Shown: in pieces, positions 41,015 through 50,087 of the stretch
Position numbering within the stretch: position 1 is the stretch's first letter
How the letters are laid out: each line of letters begins with the position of its first letter
Assembly (NCBI RefSeq): GCF_017916275.1
Contig: NZ_JAFMST010000007.1
Span: 62,001-126,000, forward strand
Direction of reading: 5' to 3'
Length of the DNA stretch: 64,000 bases
Origin: Rubellimicrobium arenae
Lineage (GTDB): Bacteria > Pseudomonadota > Alphaproteobacteria > Rhodobacterales > Rhodobacteraceae
The notes under the pieces: generated by a model
The model's input: only the letters and a program-made list of their open reading frames with translations
Told to the model about the DNA's origin: nothing
Database searches by the model: none
Made by a program: the position numbers and the translations under genes

Positions 41015-42430
41015 TCAGCTCTCGGACTTCTTGACGAACGCAGCGACGAGACGGCTGCGGAGCGCACCCATCGAGGCGAGTTGCAGGGCGAATGCGCAGA
41101 CCACGGCGACGGCCGGCACCCAGACGGGCAGCGTGGGCATCAGCACCGGCAGCGTGCCGACCACGAGCAGCAGGACCGTGGACAGGAGCGCCGGGACCAA
41201 GGGCCGCAGCGACACGGCCAGCCGGCTTTCCACCAGATAGAGCGAGACGATGTAGCCCACCGACTCGCCCAGGATCGCGATCCAGATGATCGTGACGAGG
41301 CCATAGCCCTGAAGGAGGGCGATCCAGGCCAGCGGGAGCGAGACGAGGCGCACGAGGTTCGCCAGCGGCGCATTGCCGCTCCGCCCGACTGCCAGCGCCA
41401 CCACGGAGCTGCCGCTCTTGAAGACGCGGGCCGCCTGCATGACGGCCATGAGGCCGAGCAGCGGCACCAGCGCGGCGTATTTCTCGCCCAGCGCGAACTC
41501 CACGAACGGCTGCCCGGCCAGGACGGTCGCCAGGACCAGCACGCCCCCGTTCAGGAGGCCGGCCTGGAGCGTTGCGTCGGCCAGCTCGGTGAAGCGGCGC
41601 CGCGCGCCCTCCCCTTCCCGGTGCGCGGCACTGGACAGGCGCGGGAGGAAGAAGTTCTGGACGCTCTTGGCCATGACCAGCGTGGGGGTGAGCGTGAGGG
41701 TCGTGCCCATGCTGAAGATGGCCAGGGCTTCCATCCCCAGCACGCGCCCGACCATGATGCGGTCGCCGTTGAACACCAGGAACAGCAGCACGTTGTTGGC
41801 CAGCAGCGGCCAGCCGAAGCTGAGGCTCCCCCGGATGATCTCCCGGTCGAAGGCCAGCCGGTAGCGACGCTCGGCCACGACATGCGAGGTGAGCATGCCC
41901 AGGACGCCCTGCAGCAGGTTGGCCCAGAGCAGGGCGCGCCAGTCGCCGAACCACATCGCCAGCGGCCAGACGGCCAGAAGCGACCCCAGCGCCGGCACCA
42001 GCCCCACGATGAGCATGGGGCCGAACACCATGCGCCGGTTCATGCGATAGATGTCGAAGTGGGTCAGGGCGTTGAGGAGGGGCACCACCGCCATGACCTG
42101 ATGGCCCCAGGTCGCCTGCGGCACGTTCATGAAATCGGCGATGAACGGCGCGAGCAGGAACAGCAGGATCGAGGACATCATGCCGCGGAAGACCTGGAAG
42201 CCCTGGAGCGCGGCCTGGAAATGCGGGTCGTCCCCGTTCTTGGCCTGCACGATCTGCTGCTGGAGCCCGATGGACGACACCATCTCGATGACCGCCATGG
42301 CGATGGCGAAGGTCGAGGCCACGCCATAGTCGGCCACGGGGATGAGCCGCGCCACGAGGAGGTTGCGAACAAGCAGCAACACGGAGGCCAGGGCGTTCCC
42401 TGACAGGATCAGCAGAGCGGAGCGGAGCAT
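41015..42430 (-). CDS. Wzx-like polysaccharide flippase (oligosaccharide translocase)
   Basis: About 471 residues, 12-14 hydrophobic helices in MATE/MurJ-type arrangement. The opening LRSALLILSGNALASVLLLVRNLLVARLI is the standard Wzx/RfbX start, and residues near 210-290 have GWPLLANNVLLFLVFNGDRIMVGRVLG. It flips the lipid-linked repeat unit across the inner membrane. ATG 42430 is chosen because the preceding 27 codons to a TTG at 42511 look noncoding. First gene of the leftward block, divergent from the F420-type gene. Confidence 0.87.
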   Translation of the reverse strand: MLRSALLILSGNALASVLLLVRNLLVARLIPVADYGVASTFAIAMAVIEMVSSIGLQQQIVQAKNGDDPHFQAALQGFQVFRGMMSSILLFLLAPFIADFMNVPQATWGHQVMAVVPLLNALTHFDIYRMNRRMVFGPMLIVGLVPALGSLLAVWPLAMWFGDWRALLWANLLQGVLGMLTSHVVAERRYRLAFDREIIRGSLSFGWPLLANNVLLFLVFNGDRIMVGRVLGMEALAIFSMGTTLTLTPTLVMAKSVQNFFLPRLSSAAHREGEGARRRFTELADATLQAGLLNGGVLVLATVLAGQPFVEFALGEKYAALVPLLGLMAVMQAARVFKSGSSVVALAVGRSGNAPLANLVRLVSLPLAWIALLQGYGLVTIIWIAILGESVGYIVSLYLVESRLAVSLRPLVPALLSTVLLLVVGTLPVLMPTLPVWVPAVAVVCAFALQLASMGALRSRLVAAFVKKSES

Positions 42431-42533
42431 CGAGGACGGGAGGCCTTCCAGCTGCGGCGCGGCGACGCCGGGACAGGACCGCTTGTTTCCGACAAAACAG
42501 GCCGGGGTCAAGTTGCCGTTCCCCGTTCGGGAT

Positions 42534-42545
42534 CATAAAGATGAC
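42534..42545. promoter_or_regulatory. Second CATAAAGAT element
   Basis: CATAAAGATGAC, one base different from CATAAAGATCAC at 32270, in the divergent gap upstream of the Wzx gene (about 104 bases from its start). Orientation relative to the leftward genes is the same in both places. Confidence 0.3.
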
Positions 42546-42609
42546 ATCGGCCTGTTTCCCGACACGCGTCTAGTCGGCCCGCCCCTTCTTTGAAAGAATC
42601 CGTTCATCC

Positions 42610-43851
42610 ATGACGATCCCCTCCGTTCCGTCCGCGCCCTCCCTTGCCCGCGTCGCCCGTGGCGACACCTGTTCGGGCTGCGGAGCCTGCGCCGCCATCG
42701 CGGCCGGCAAGGTGGCGATGCACGTCGCCACGCCCGGTTACCTGCGCCCCGTCCAGTCCGCCCCCCTGACCCCCGAGGAGGACAAGGCGATCTGGAACGT
42801 CTGCCCCGGCCTCGTGGAGCGGGTGGAGGCCGATGGCCGCACCGACGACGCCCTCTGGGGCCCTTATGTCTCGATGCGCCTGGGCTGGTCCACCGATGAC
42901 GCGGTCCGCCACGCCGGCGCGTCGGGCGGGGCGCTGTCGGCCATGCTGCTGCACCTCGTGGACAGCGGGGTCGTGGACGCCGTGATCGAAACGACGGCGG
43001 CGGCCGACCTCGCGATCGGCAACGCCCCCGTGGTCACGACCGACCGCGACGGCATCATCGCGGCGGCCGGCTCGCGCTATGCCCCTTCCGCCCCGCTGGC
43101 CGACCTGCGCGACCGGCTGGCCGACCACCGGGCGACGGGTCGCCGCTTCGCCTTCGTGGGCAAGCCATGCGACGCCGCCGCGATGGCCGCGCTGCGGACC
43201 GTCGACCCGGAGGTGGCGGCCGCCGTGCCGGTGATCCTGTCGTTTTTCTGCGCGGGCGTGCCCTCGCACACTGGCGGGCGGGCCGTCCTGGCGGCGCTGG
43301 GGGCCGAGGAAGCGCGCACGCGCAGCTTCCGGTATCGCGGCAACGGCTGGCCGGGGCGCGCGACGGCGGTGCTCGACGACGGCACCGAGACGTCGATGAG
43401 CTATCACGAAAGCTGGGGCAAGATCCTCTCGCGCCATGTCCAGCACCGGTGCAAGATCTGCCCGGACGGGACCGGATCCCTGGCCGACATCGTCTGCGCC
43501 GACGCCTGGGAAAGCGACGCCGAAGGCTATCCCATGTTCGAGGAACAGCCCGGCGTCAGCCTGATGGTGGCGCGAACGGCTCTGGGCGAGCGGTTGATCG
43601 CCGAGGCCCAGGCAGCCGGGCGGATCGGGACCGGGCCCTTCGACGTCGCGACCCTGGCCGCCATCCAGCCCGGCCAGCGCGAACGCCGCCGCGGCCTCGC
43701 GGCACGGCTTCTGGCGCTCCGTCTGGTGGGGCGACCCGTGCCGCGCTACGAAGGCCTCCGAATCGTCGCTGCGGCGCGGCAGAATCCGCTCAAGCGCAAT
43801 GTGAGGAACTTCCTCGGCATGGTCCGGCGCACCGCCAAGCGTCCGGGCTGA
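42610..43851 (+). CDS. Coenzyme F420 hydrogenase/dehydrogenase beta-subunit-like protein
   Basis: 413 residues. GDTCSGCGACAAIA at the N-terminus supplies clustered cysteines of an Fe-S site, and HASGASGGALSAML, VGKPCDAAAMAAL, FFCAGVPS and HRCKICPDGTGSLADIVCADAW are the FrhB/FdhB blocks. Alphaproteobacteria do not normally make F420; such proteins beside pyruvyltransferase genes are recurrent in EPS loci and may use FAD as the electron carrier in a sugar modification. The divergent gap has CATAAAGATGAC. The pyruvyltransferase starts 26 bases after its stop. Confidence 0.85.
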   Translation: MTIPSVPSAPSLARVARGDTCSGCGACAAIAAGKVAMHVATPGYLRPVQSAPLTPEEDKAIWNVCPGLVERVEADGRTDDALWGPYVSMRLGWSTDDAVRHAGASGGALSAMLLHLVDSGVVDAVIETTAAADLAIGNAPVVTTDRDGIIAAAGSRYAPSAPLADLRDRLADHRATGRRFAFVGKPCDAAAMAALRTVDPEVAAAVPVILSFFCAGVPSHTGGRAVLAALGAEEARTRSFRYRGNGWPGRATAVLDDGTETSMSYHESWGKILSRHVQHRCKICPDGTGSLADIVCADAWESDAEGYPMFEEQPGVSLMVARTALGERLIAEAQAAGRIGTGPFDVATLAAIQPGQRERRRGLAARLLALRLVGRPVPRYEGLRIVAAARQNPLKRNVRNFLGMVRRTAKRPG

Positions 43852-43877
43852 GCCCGACCGGCCTGGAAAGCGAGGCA

Positions 43878-45056
43878 ATGCCCCCAAGACCGATCCGCGT
43901 TTGCCTGATCATGCACTCCACCCGCTCCGACAACCTCGGGGTGGGGGCTCTCACGGTGTCCGAGATCGAGATCCTGCGCGGGCTGGCGCGGGACATGGGC
44001 CGCGACCTGGACGTCACGGTGCTCGACTTCAAGGACGCGCGCGAACCCTATGTCTCGGGGCCGGACATCCGGATCGTGCCCTTCGACCGGCAGGCCATGA
44101 CCCGGCCAAGCGGGTTCCTCGCCCTCGCGCGCGTTTCGGACATGGTGATCGACATCGGAGCGGGCGACAGCTTCGCGGACATCTACGGGGCAAGCCGGCT
44201 CCGGCGGATGTTCGTGCTCAAGGCCATCACGCATCTGGCGGGAACGCCTCTGGTGATGGCCCCGCAGACGATCGGCCCCTTCACCAAGCGCGGCTCACGC
44301 CTCGCGGCCCGGCTGTTCCTCCGTCGCGCCGCCGTCGTGGCATCCCGGGACAGGCCGTCCACCGAGGCTGCCCACGCGCTTGGCCGACGCGACGTCATCG
44401 AAGCGTCGGACGTGGCGCTGCGCCTGCCCTACACCCCCCCTGCCCCGCGCGACGGCGGCCCGGTCAAGGTGGGGATCAACGTGTCGGGGCTGCTGATGGC
44501 GGGCGGCTACACGGGCAAAAACGACTTCGGGCTCCGCACCGACTACCCGGGCCTGGTGCGCCGGCTTATAAGTCACTTCCAGGACCACCCCGACCGCTGC
44601 GAGGTGCACCTCGTGCCGCATGTGATCGTCCGCTCCGGCCACAAGGTGGGCGAGGACGACCTGGCGGTCAGCCGGACGCTGGCGGAGGAGTTTCCGGGCA
44701 CGGTCCTCGCCCCGGCCTTCGCGTCGCCCTCCGACGCCAAGAGCTACATCGCGGGTCTCGATTTCTTCATGGGCGCGCGGATGCACGCCTGCATCGCCGC
44801 CTTCTCCTCCGGCGTCCCGGTGATCCCCATGGCCTATTCCCGGAAGTTCGCGGGACTCTTCGGGTCCTTGGGCTACGACCGGACGGTGGATTGCACCGGC
44901 GAGGAGGCCAGCGCCATCCTCGGCAAGATCGCCGCCGCCTTCGAGGAGCGCGCGACCCTCGCGCGCGAAGCCGACAAGGCGCTGAAGCTCGGCCTCGAGA
45001 AGCTCGGGGCCTATGAGACGGCCCTGCGCCGCCTGATGGAGGGAACCCGTGCCTGA
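43878..45056 (+). CDS. Polysaccharide pyruvyl transferase family protein
   Basis: 392 residues. HSTRSDNLGVGALTVSEIEILRGL at the N-terminus, DIGAGDSFADIYG, PLVMAPQTIGPF, FFMGARMHACIAAFSSGVPVIPMAYSRKFAGLFGSLG in the C-terminal half: the GT-B-like fold of CsaB/WcaK-type enzymes, which transfer pyruvyl from PEP to form ketals on sugars. Together with its upstream F420-type neighbour it forms a typical pair. Its last bases overlap the GTG of the next GT2. Confidence 0.9.
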   Translation: MPPRPIRVCLIMHSTRSDNLGVGALTVSEIEILRGLARDMGRDLDVTVLDFKDAREPYVSGPDIRIVPFDRQAMTRPSGFLALARVSDMVIDIGAGDSFADIYGASRLRRMFVLKAITHLAGTPLVMAPQTIGPFTKRGSRLAARLFLRRAAVVASRDRPSTEAAHALGRRDVIEASDVALRLPYTPPAPRDGGPVKVGINVSGLLMAGGYTGKNDFGLRTDYPGLVRRLISHFQDHPDRCEVHLVPHVIVRSGHKVGEDDLAVSRTLAEEFPGTVLAPAFASPSDAKSYIAGLDFFMGARMHACIAAFSSGVPVIPMAYSRKFAGLFGSLGYDRTVDCTGEEASAILGKIAAAFEERATLAREADKALKLGLEKLGAYETALRRLMEGTRA

Positions 45057-45909
45057 AGCCGCAGTCGTCATCCCTCATTACAACGACGTCCAACGGCTCG
45101 AACGCTGCCTTGCGGCGCTGATGCCGCAGGTCACGCCCGAGGTCGAAGTGGTCGTCGTCGACAACGGCTCGACCGAGTCGCTCGATGGCGTCCGGGCAGC
45201 CCATCCCGCGCTTCGGATCGTGACCGAGACCCGCAAGGGCGCTGCGCTGGCGCGCAACCGGGGCGTGGCCGAGACCACCGCGCTATGGATTTACTTCCTG
45301 GACTGCGACTGTGTCCCCGCGTCCGATTGGCTCGCGACCGCGCATCGGGTGCGGACCAATGGCGATGCGGTCGGCGGGACGATCACGCTCTTTGACGAGA
45401 CGCCCGGCCCCCGTTCAGGGGCCGAGGCGTTCGAGACCGTCTTCGCCTTCGACAACCGCAGCTACATCGAGACCAAAGGGTTCTCGGCCACCGCGAACCT
45501 GCTGACCAGCCGGGCGGTCTGGGACAGGGTCGGCGAGTTCCGGACCGGGCTGTCCGAGGATCTGGACTGGTGCCATCGCGCCCGGGACGCGGGCTTCCGC
45601 TTGGTCCACGCTGACGATCTGCGGGTGTCCCACCCGACGCGGTCGAACTGGCCCGCCCTCGAGAAGAAGTGGCGCCGGCTCACGGTCGAGACCTGGGAGC
45701 TGCGGCCCCGGAACGTGACGGCCCGGGTGGGCTGGGCGGGACGGGGCCTTGCCATGATCCCGTCGATCGCGGCGCATTCCGTCAAGGTGATGAGGAGCCC
45801 CAGGCTCCATGGCATGGCCGAGCGGCGAGCGGCGCTGGGCACGTTGGCCCGGATCAGGCTCCGCCGCTGCGCGTGGATGCTGGGTCAGGCTGTCGGCCTG
45901 GATCCCTGA
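45049..45909 (+). CDS. GT2 family glycosyltransferase
   Basis: 286 residues, soluble GT-A fold. AAVVIPHYNDVQRLERCLAALM, VVVVDNGSTESLDG, TRKGAALARNRGVAET, FLDCDCVPASDW (DXD motif) and FRTGLSEDLDWCHRARDAGFRL acid base region. GTG start overlaps the pyruvyltransferase end. Converges with the acetyltransferase with a 3-base gap. Donor and acceptor unknown. Confidence 0.9.
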   Translation: MPEAAVVIPHYNDVQRLERCLAALMPQVTPEVEVVVVDNGSTESLDGVRAAHPALRIVTETRKGAALARNRGVAETTALWIYFLDCDCVPASDWLATAHRVRTNGDAVGGTITLFDETPGPRSGAEAFETVFAFDNRSYIETKGFSATANLLTSRAVWDRVGEFRTGLSEDLDWCHRARDAGFRLVHADDLRVSHPTRSNWPALEKKWRRLTVETWELRPRNVTARVGWAGRGLAMIPSIAAHSVKVMRSPRLHGMAERRAALGTLARIRLRRCAWMLGQAVGLDP

Positions 45910-45912
45910 GGG

Positions 45913-46455
45913 TCAGGACCGCATCCGGATCACGCGGGCGGGGACGCCTGCGGCGATGGCTCCGGCGGGAATGTCCTTGGTCACGACGGACCCCGCCCCG
46001 ATCACGCAGCCGGCGCCCAGCGTGACCCCGGCGGTGATGACAGACTTGGTTCCGATCCAGCAGTCGGGGCCGATGATGACGTCCCGCTCGATCATCTCCT
46101 GATCGATGATCCGCGCCCCTGCGGCCAGCCCGTAATCCGCCGCCGTGACAAAGCAGCCCGGGCCGAAGGTCGTCCGCTCCCCCACCCGGATCCACGAACT
46201 CGACTTCCCGGCCCAGAGCGCCGTGTATTCGCCAAGCTGCACCTGATCGCCCAGGCTGATCCGCTCGGCGTTGCGGAAGGACGTGTTGGGCGCCAACCGG
46301 ACCCCCTGCCCCAGCGTCATCTGCCGGCGCGGGCGGACGTGGCTATAGCCGTAGTAGTGCAGCATCCGGAACGGATGCACGAGGACCATCGGATCGAGGA
46401 ACGAGCTGAACAGGTTGGCGATGCGCCCCCGCAGGGTGCGTTTCTTGACGGGCAT
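45913..46455 (-). CDS. Hexapeptide (LbetaH) acetyltransferase
   Basis: About 180 residues. The C-terminal two thirds has hexapeptide turns (VGERTTFGPGCFVTAADYG, VIIGPDCWIGTKSVITAGV, LGAGCVIGAGSVVTKDIPAGAIAAGVPARVI) of a left-handed beta-helix CoA acyltransferase, WcaF/NodL type. Likely O-acetylates a sugar of the repeat unit. ATG 46455 fits the family start; the upstream frame is noncoding. The 284 bases upstream (46456-46739) hold no gene that I can support and probably carry its promoter. Confidence 0.88.
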   Translation of the reverse strand: MPVKKRTLRGRIANLFSSFLDPMVLVHPFRMLHYYGYSHVRPRRQMTLGQGVRLAPNTSFRNAERISLGDQVQLGEYTALWAGKSSSWIRVGERTTFGPGCFVTAADYGLAAGARIIDQEMIERDVIIGPDCWIGTKSVITAGVTLGAGCVIGAGSVVTKDIPAGAIAAGVPARVIRMRS

Positions 46456-46739
46456 CTTGGGCGTCTGACCTTTTCTGATGGGATCGAAGCCGAGGCGGCC
46501 AGAGGGTACTGGCCTTTGAACCCGGGCACCAGCAGGGCCGCGTTGCGCGCCCGTGCCGCCCGGCGACCATGCGCCCAGGGCGGCAGGCCGTCGAAACGCC
46601 GGCTGGCTCGTGCCACGACATGCGGCACGCCTCGCCCGATCCGCCATCCGGCCGCGCCCGGTTCGACGACCGGCCGCCACCGCACGCCACGATCCTGGGA
46701 TGCCGGACGGCCAAAGGGCCAAGGCCTGCCGCCGCGGCC

Positions 46740-47579
46740 CTATTCGTCGTAGGCGTAGTCCTTGCCCAGGTAGCGGCACTTGTTCACCACCACCCCCATG
46801 ACGTTGGTGCGCGTTGCCAGTTCCCGCTCACAGGCGTCGATCTCGGCCACGGTGGTCGTCCCGGCCCCGGCGATGATCAGCACGGCGTCCGTGTGCGCCG
46901 CGAAGGCCATGACATCGTCCCCCGTGAGCGTGGGCGGCATGTCGAACAGGACCACGTGGGGGGCAAGGCTCGCCTCCAGCACGTCCAGCGCTTCGGCCGC
47001 GCTCCGCGACTGGAACAGCTCGGCCGCGTTGTGCCGCGGCTCGGGGTTCAGCAGCACCGCGAGGTTGGGACGCAGCCGGATGGCGACGTCCGACAGGGGC
47101 GTCCGACCGGCCAGGAAATCACCGACGCTGCCCTGAGGCTTGATTCCCAGCATCTGCGCGATGGACGGACGGCGAAGATCCGCCTCGACCACGGCCACGC
47201 GGAGTTCCGGCTGTCGCGCCAGGCTGAAGGCCAGGTTGAGGCAGACCGTGCTCTTGCCGCAGTTGGGCCCGGGCGAGGTGACGCCGACACGCCGCCACTT
47301 GCTGGAGTCGAGCTGGTGCAGGAGCTTCGTCCGCATCATGTCGAAGCGCACGGCGTCCCGGTTCCGCTCGGCGGTGACGATGTGCGACCGGATCAGCGCC
47401 CGGGGCGGAAGCGAGACTTCGCGAAGCCCATACCATTGGGCCGAGATCTTGTCGGCCTCGGATGTCGCCGCCGAAGGGGCGCCCGCCGCCTCGGTCGTGG
47501 GGCGAACCACCTCCTCGACGGGGCCGTCGCCCTGACGGGCGGCACGGGCCTTCTCGATGGCGTGCTGGATGCGTTCCAT
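46740..47579 (-). CDS. CpsD/CapB-type tyrosine kinase (PEP-CTERM locus type)
   Basis: 279 residues. Walker A SPGPNCGKSTVCLNLAF, Walker A' VVEADLRRPS and Walker B VVLFDMPPTLTG mark a BY-kinase. The C-terminal tyrosine tail is very short (CRYLGKDYAYDE with three Tyr). It is separate from its membrane partner, the Wzc-like protein at 47590, ten bases away, as in PEP-CTERM-type EPS loci; enterobacterial Wzc is a fusion. Controls chain length and export by cycles of phosphorylation. Confidence 0.9.
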   Translation of the reverse strand: MERIQHAIEKARAARQGDGPVEEVVRPTTEAAGAPSAATSEADKISAQWYGLREVSLPPRALIRSHIVTAERNRDAVRFDMMRTKLLHQLDSSKWRRVGVTSPGPNCGKSTVCLNLAFSLARQPELRVAVVEADLRRPSIAQMLGIKPQGSVGDFLAGRTPLSDVAIRLRPNLAVLLNPEPRHNAAELFQSRSAAEALDVLEASLAPHVVLFDMPPTLTGDDVMAFAAHTDAVLIIAGAGTTTVAEIDACERELATRTNVMGVVVNKCRYLGKDYAYDE

Positions 47580-47589
47580 GTCTCTGTCC

Positions 47590-49188
47590 TCAGCCCAGCA
47601 TGTCTTCGATGGCCGCGAAGCGGTTGGCCAACTGTTCCAGCACATGGTCGGCCACCCGGTCGAGAGGCACGATCTGGCTGTGAATGATCCAGAGCGACCC
47701 CGGGATCAGGAACAGGATGACCACGAGCGCGGCAATGATCCGCAGCCGCCGACGGCGCACGTCATAGGCCGTGCGGATCAACGGAAGGGCGGCGAAGGGC
47801 TGGATCCCCAGCCGGTTCGTGAGCTCGATGGGACGCCGGATGGAGCGGTCGCTGAATTCCAGCAGCGCCACCAGCGCAAGTCCCAGGAACAGGCCGCCGC
47901 CCAGCCCGCCGGCCGCGATGATGGGCCGGTTCGGGCTGACCGGGGAGGCCGGGGGAATCGCCTGCTCGATGACCGAGATGCGCTGCCCCTTGGACAGGGT
48001 CTCGATCATCTGGCCGGTCTGGGCCACGGCGCGCCGCTGCACGGCCTGATCGTACTGCGCCCGCGTGTTGTCGTAGTCGCGTTGCAGCTCGTCCAGCGAG
48101 ATCCCGTTGCGGGGCGTGGCATCGATCGTGGTCTGCAGCTCGGCCATGTTGGCTTCGATCTGCGACCGCTGCTGCCCAAGGGCCTGGATCTGCGCGTCGA
48201 GATCGGCCAGCTGCAGCTCATAGGCCGAGTTCGCCGAATTCGGCGCGTCCACCGGCGTCACGCCGCGGCTGGCCGCCACCTGCGCCTCGAGAGCGGCGAT
48301 CTGGCCTTGCAGCAACCTCACCCGGGGGTTGGTGGGCGACAGCACGGCCTGCGCCGAGGTCAGCTGGTTGCGAAGATCGAGAAGCTGCCGTTCCTCGGGG
48401 GTGGTCGGTTCGGCCGGAGCGGCCACGGCGGCCACGTTGCCCGTCGACTCGTAGATCTGGACGAGCTGCTGCCGGCGGTCCCTCAGGGCCGCCTCGTCGC
48501 GTTGAAGGCCGACCAGACGCTCCTGCTCCGCCACCAGCTGGCTGCGACGGAATTCGAGGCTGTCCGGAAGGGCGTCGTGATTGGCCTCCTGGAACGCCTG
48601 GATGGCGGCCCCCTTGCTCTTCAGCTCCTGGTCGAGCCGGTCGACCTCCTGGGTGAAGAAGTCGAGCGTCTGGTCCGCCGTCTGGGTGCGGATCTCCACG
48701 TTCTCGCTCAGGATGAGCGTGACGACCTCGTTCACCACGGAGGCGGCGAGCTGGGCCGTCGGAGCCGTGAAGCTGACGGTCACGAGCGTGGCCGAGGGGG
48801 CCTCCCGCCGGCTTCCGCTGCCCCCGCTGGTCACGATGGAGATGCGCCGGCGCATGTCGCCGACGATCGCGTCGGCCGCCATCCGCACCGGGGCCTGCCC
48901 GGGCCGGGGCGCATAGACGTTCAGGCGGTTCGCCATGTCCAGCAGGTTCTCGCGCGTGAGGATGCGCTGCTGGATGACCTGCAACTGCTCGGCGGCGCCG
49001 ATCCGGACCGTGGAGGCCGCCAGTTCCCCCGGGATCTGCTCGGGTTCCACGACAAGGGTCGCCTGCGCGTAATAGACCGGCGGCAGAAGCACGGCCGCCG
49101 TCCCGCCGACCGTGCCGCCCAGAATGGCCAGCAGGACGACATAGTGCACCCGCCGCAGGAAGATCGACAGGTAGAACTTCAAATCCAT
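47590..49188 (-). CDS. Wzc-like polysaccharide chain-length determinant (kinase domain absent)
   Basis: 532 residues. Two membrane helices: about 18-38 and about 495-515, enclosing a long periplasmic coiled coil (about 175-420) and the Wzz start VYYAQATLVVEPEQIPG. The pre-helix SPVSPNRPIIAAGG is the conserved Pro-rich motif before TM2 of chain-length proteins, which here adds another helix near 440-460. Works with CpsD (46740) and the ATPase at 49191. Starts 3 bases from the ATPase stop. Confidence 0.88.
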   Translation of the reverse strand: MDLKFYLSIFLRRVHYVVLLAILGGTVGGTAAVLLPPVYYAQATLVVEPEQIPGELAASTVRIGAAEQLQVIQQRILTRENLLDMANRLNVYAPRPGQAPVRMAADAIVGDMRRRISIVTSGGSGSRREAPSATLVTVSFTAPTAQLAASVVNEVVTLILSENVEIRTQTADQTLDFFTQEVDRLDQELKSKGAAIQAFQEANHDALPDSLEFRRSQLVAEQERLVGLQRDEAALRDRRQQLVQIYESTGNVAAVAAPAEPTTPEERQLLDLRNQLTSAQAVLSPTNPRVRLLQGQIAALEAQVAASRGVTPVDAPNSANSAYELQLADLDAQIQALGQQRSQIEANMAELQTTIDATPRNGISLDELQRDYDNTRAQYDQAVQRRAVAQTGQMIETLSKGQRISVIEQAIPPASPVSPNRPIIAAGGLGGGLFLGLALVALLEFSDRSIRRPIELTNRLGIQPFAALPLIRTAYDVRRRRLRIIAALVVILFLIPGSLWIIHSQIVPLDRVADHVLEQLANRFAAIEDMLG

Positions 49189-49190
49189 TG

Positions 49191-50087
49191 TCAGCTTCCC
49201 CTCTGGGATGAGGCCTCGGTGGTCTCGAGCGGCCTGGGCGGCAGATCTATCGTCTGGCCGCCGGCGAAGAAGACCCCATCCCTCAGCACGTCCTCGACCG
49301 TTTCGCGCGACACGTGGCGCTGGTCCTTGGTGAAGCCATAGACCATCGCCAGATCGCAAAGCTGGTTGACAAGCCGCGGCACCCCCTTGGAGGCCATGTG
49401 CACCATGTCGATGGCATCCGGATCGAAGATCTGGTCCTGGGCCCCGGCCACCTGCAGCCGGTGCTTCACATAGCCGTGGACGGTCGCGCGGTCCATGGCC
49501 GGAATGTGGAAGCTGGCCGCCACCCGCTGGGCCAGCTGCGTCATGTCCGGACGACGGATCGTGTCCCGCAGCTCGGGCTGGCCCACGAGCACGAGCTGCA
49601 CGAGCTCGTCCTTGTTGGAGTTGATGTTGGTGAACATCCGCAGCTCCTCGAGCGATTCGCGCGAAAGATTCTGCGCCTCGTCGAAGATCAGGATGACCCG
49701 CCGGCCGGCGGCGTACTCGGCGATGAGGTAGGCCTGGAACTGGCCGAACAGGTCGACGTAGGACGCATCGGGCGAGGCTGGCTGATCGAGGGCCAGCAGC
49801 ACCCAGCGCAGAAGCTCGCCCCGGTCCCCATGAGAGTTGGTGATGAGCCCGATCCTCACATCCTCGCCCAGCGTGGCGAGGAGCTTGTAGAGGATGGTCG
49901 TCTTCCCCGCGCCCACCTCGCCCGTGATCAGGGTCACGGGCGCCCGCGTCAGGATGCCGTACTCCAGCATCGTGAAGGCACGGCGGTGCTGCTCGGACCA
50001 GAACATGAAGGAAGGGTCCGGCACCAGAGAGAAGGGCCGCTCCGACAAGCCGAAGAAGTCGATGTAGATGTCAAGACTGGTGCCCAT
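49191..50087 (-). CDS. XrtA/PEP-CTERM locus-associated AAA ATPase (ExeA-like)
   Basis: 298 residues. MGTSLDIYIDFFGLSERPFSLVPDPSFMFWS is the standard opening of the family, with Walker A TGEVGAGKTT (about 56-65) and Walker B VILIFDEAQNLS. C-terminal GVPRLVNQLCDLAMVYGF is the sensor-2 region. ExeA-like proteins bind peptidoglycan or regulate secretion; the EPS-locus variety is found with CpsD and Wzc proteins. First gene of a leftward block with Wzc and CpsD, divergent from the ExoY-like gene. Confidence 0.92.
   Translation of the reverse strand: MGTSLDIYIDFFGLSERPFSLVPDPSFMFWSEQHRRAFTMLEYGILTRAPVTLITGEVGAGKTTILYKLLATLGEDVRIGLITNSHGDRGELLRWVLLALDQPASPDASYVDLFGQFQAYLIAEYAAGRRVILIFDEAQNLSRESLEELRMFTNINSNKDELVQLVLVGQPELRDTIRRPDMTQLAQRVAASFHIPAMDRATVHGYVKHRLQVAGAQDQIFDPDAIDMVHMASKGVPRLVNQLCDLAMVYGFTKDQRHVSRETVEDVLRDGVFFAGGQTIDLPPRPLETTEASSQRGS

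Noticed and set aside
38355-41240. Long plus-strand ORF (961 codons) running antisense to Wzy, beta-helix and sulfotransferase genes
   Set aside because: Composition is Arg/Gly/His/Gln-rich without domain patterns, and the minus strand has well-supported genes. Long stop-free antisense frames are expected at this GC.
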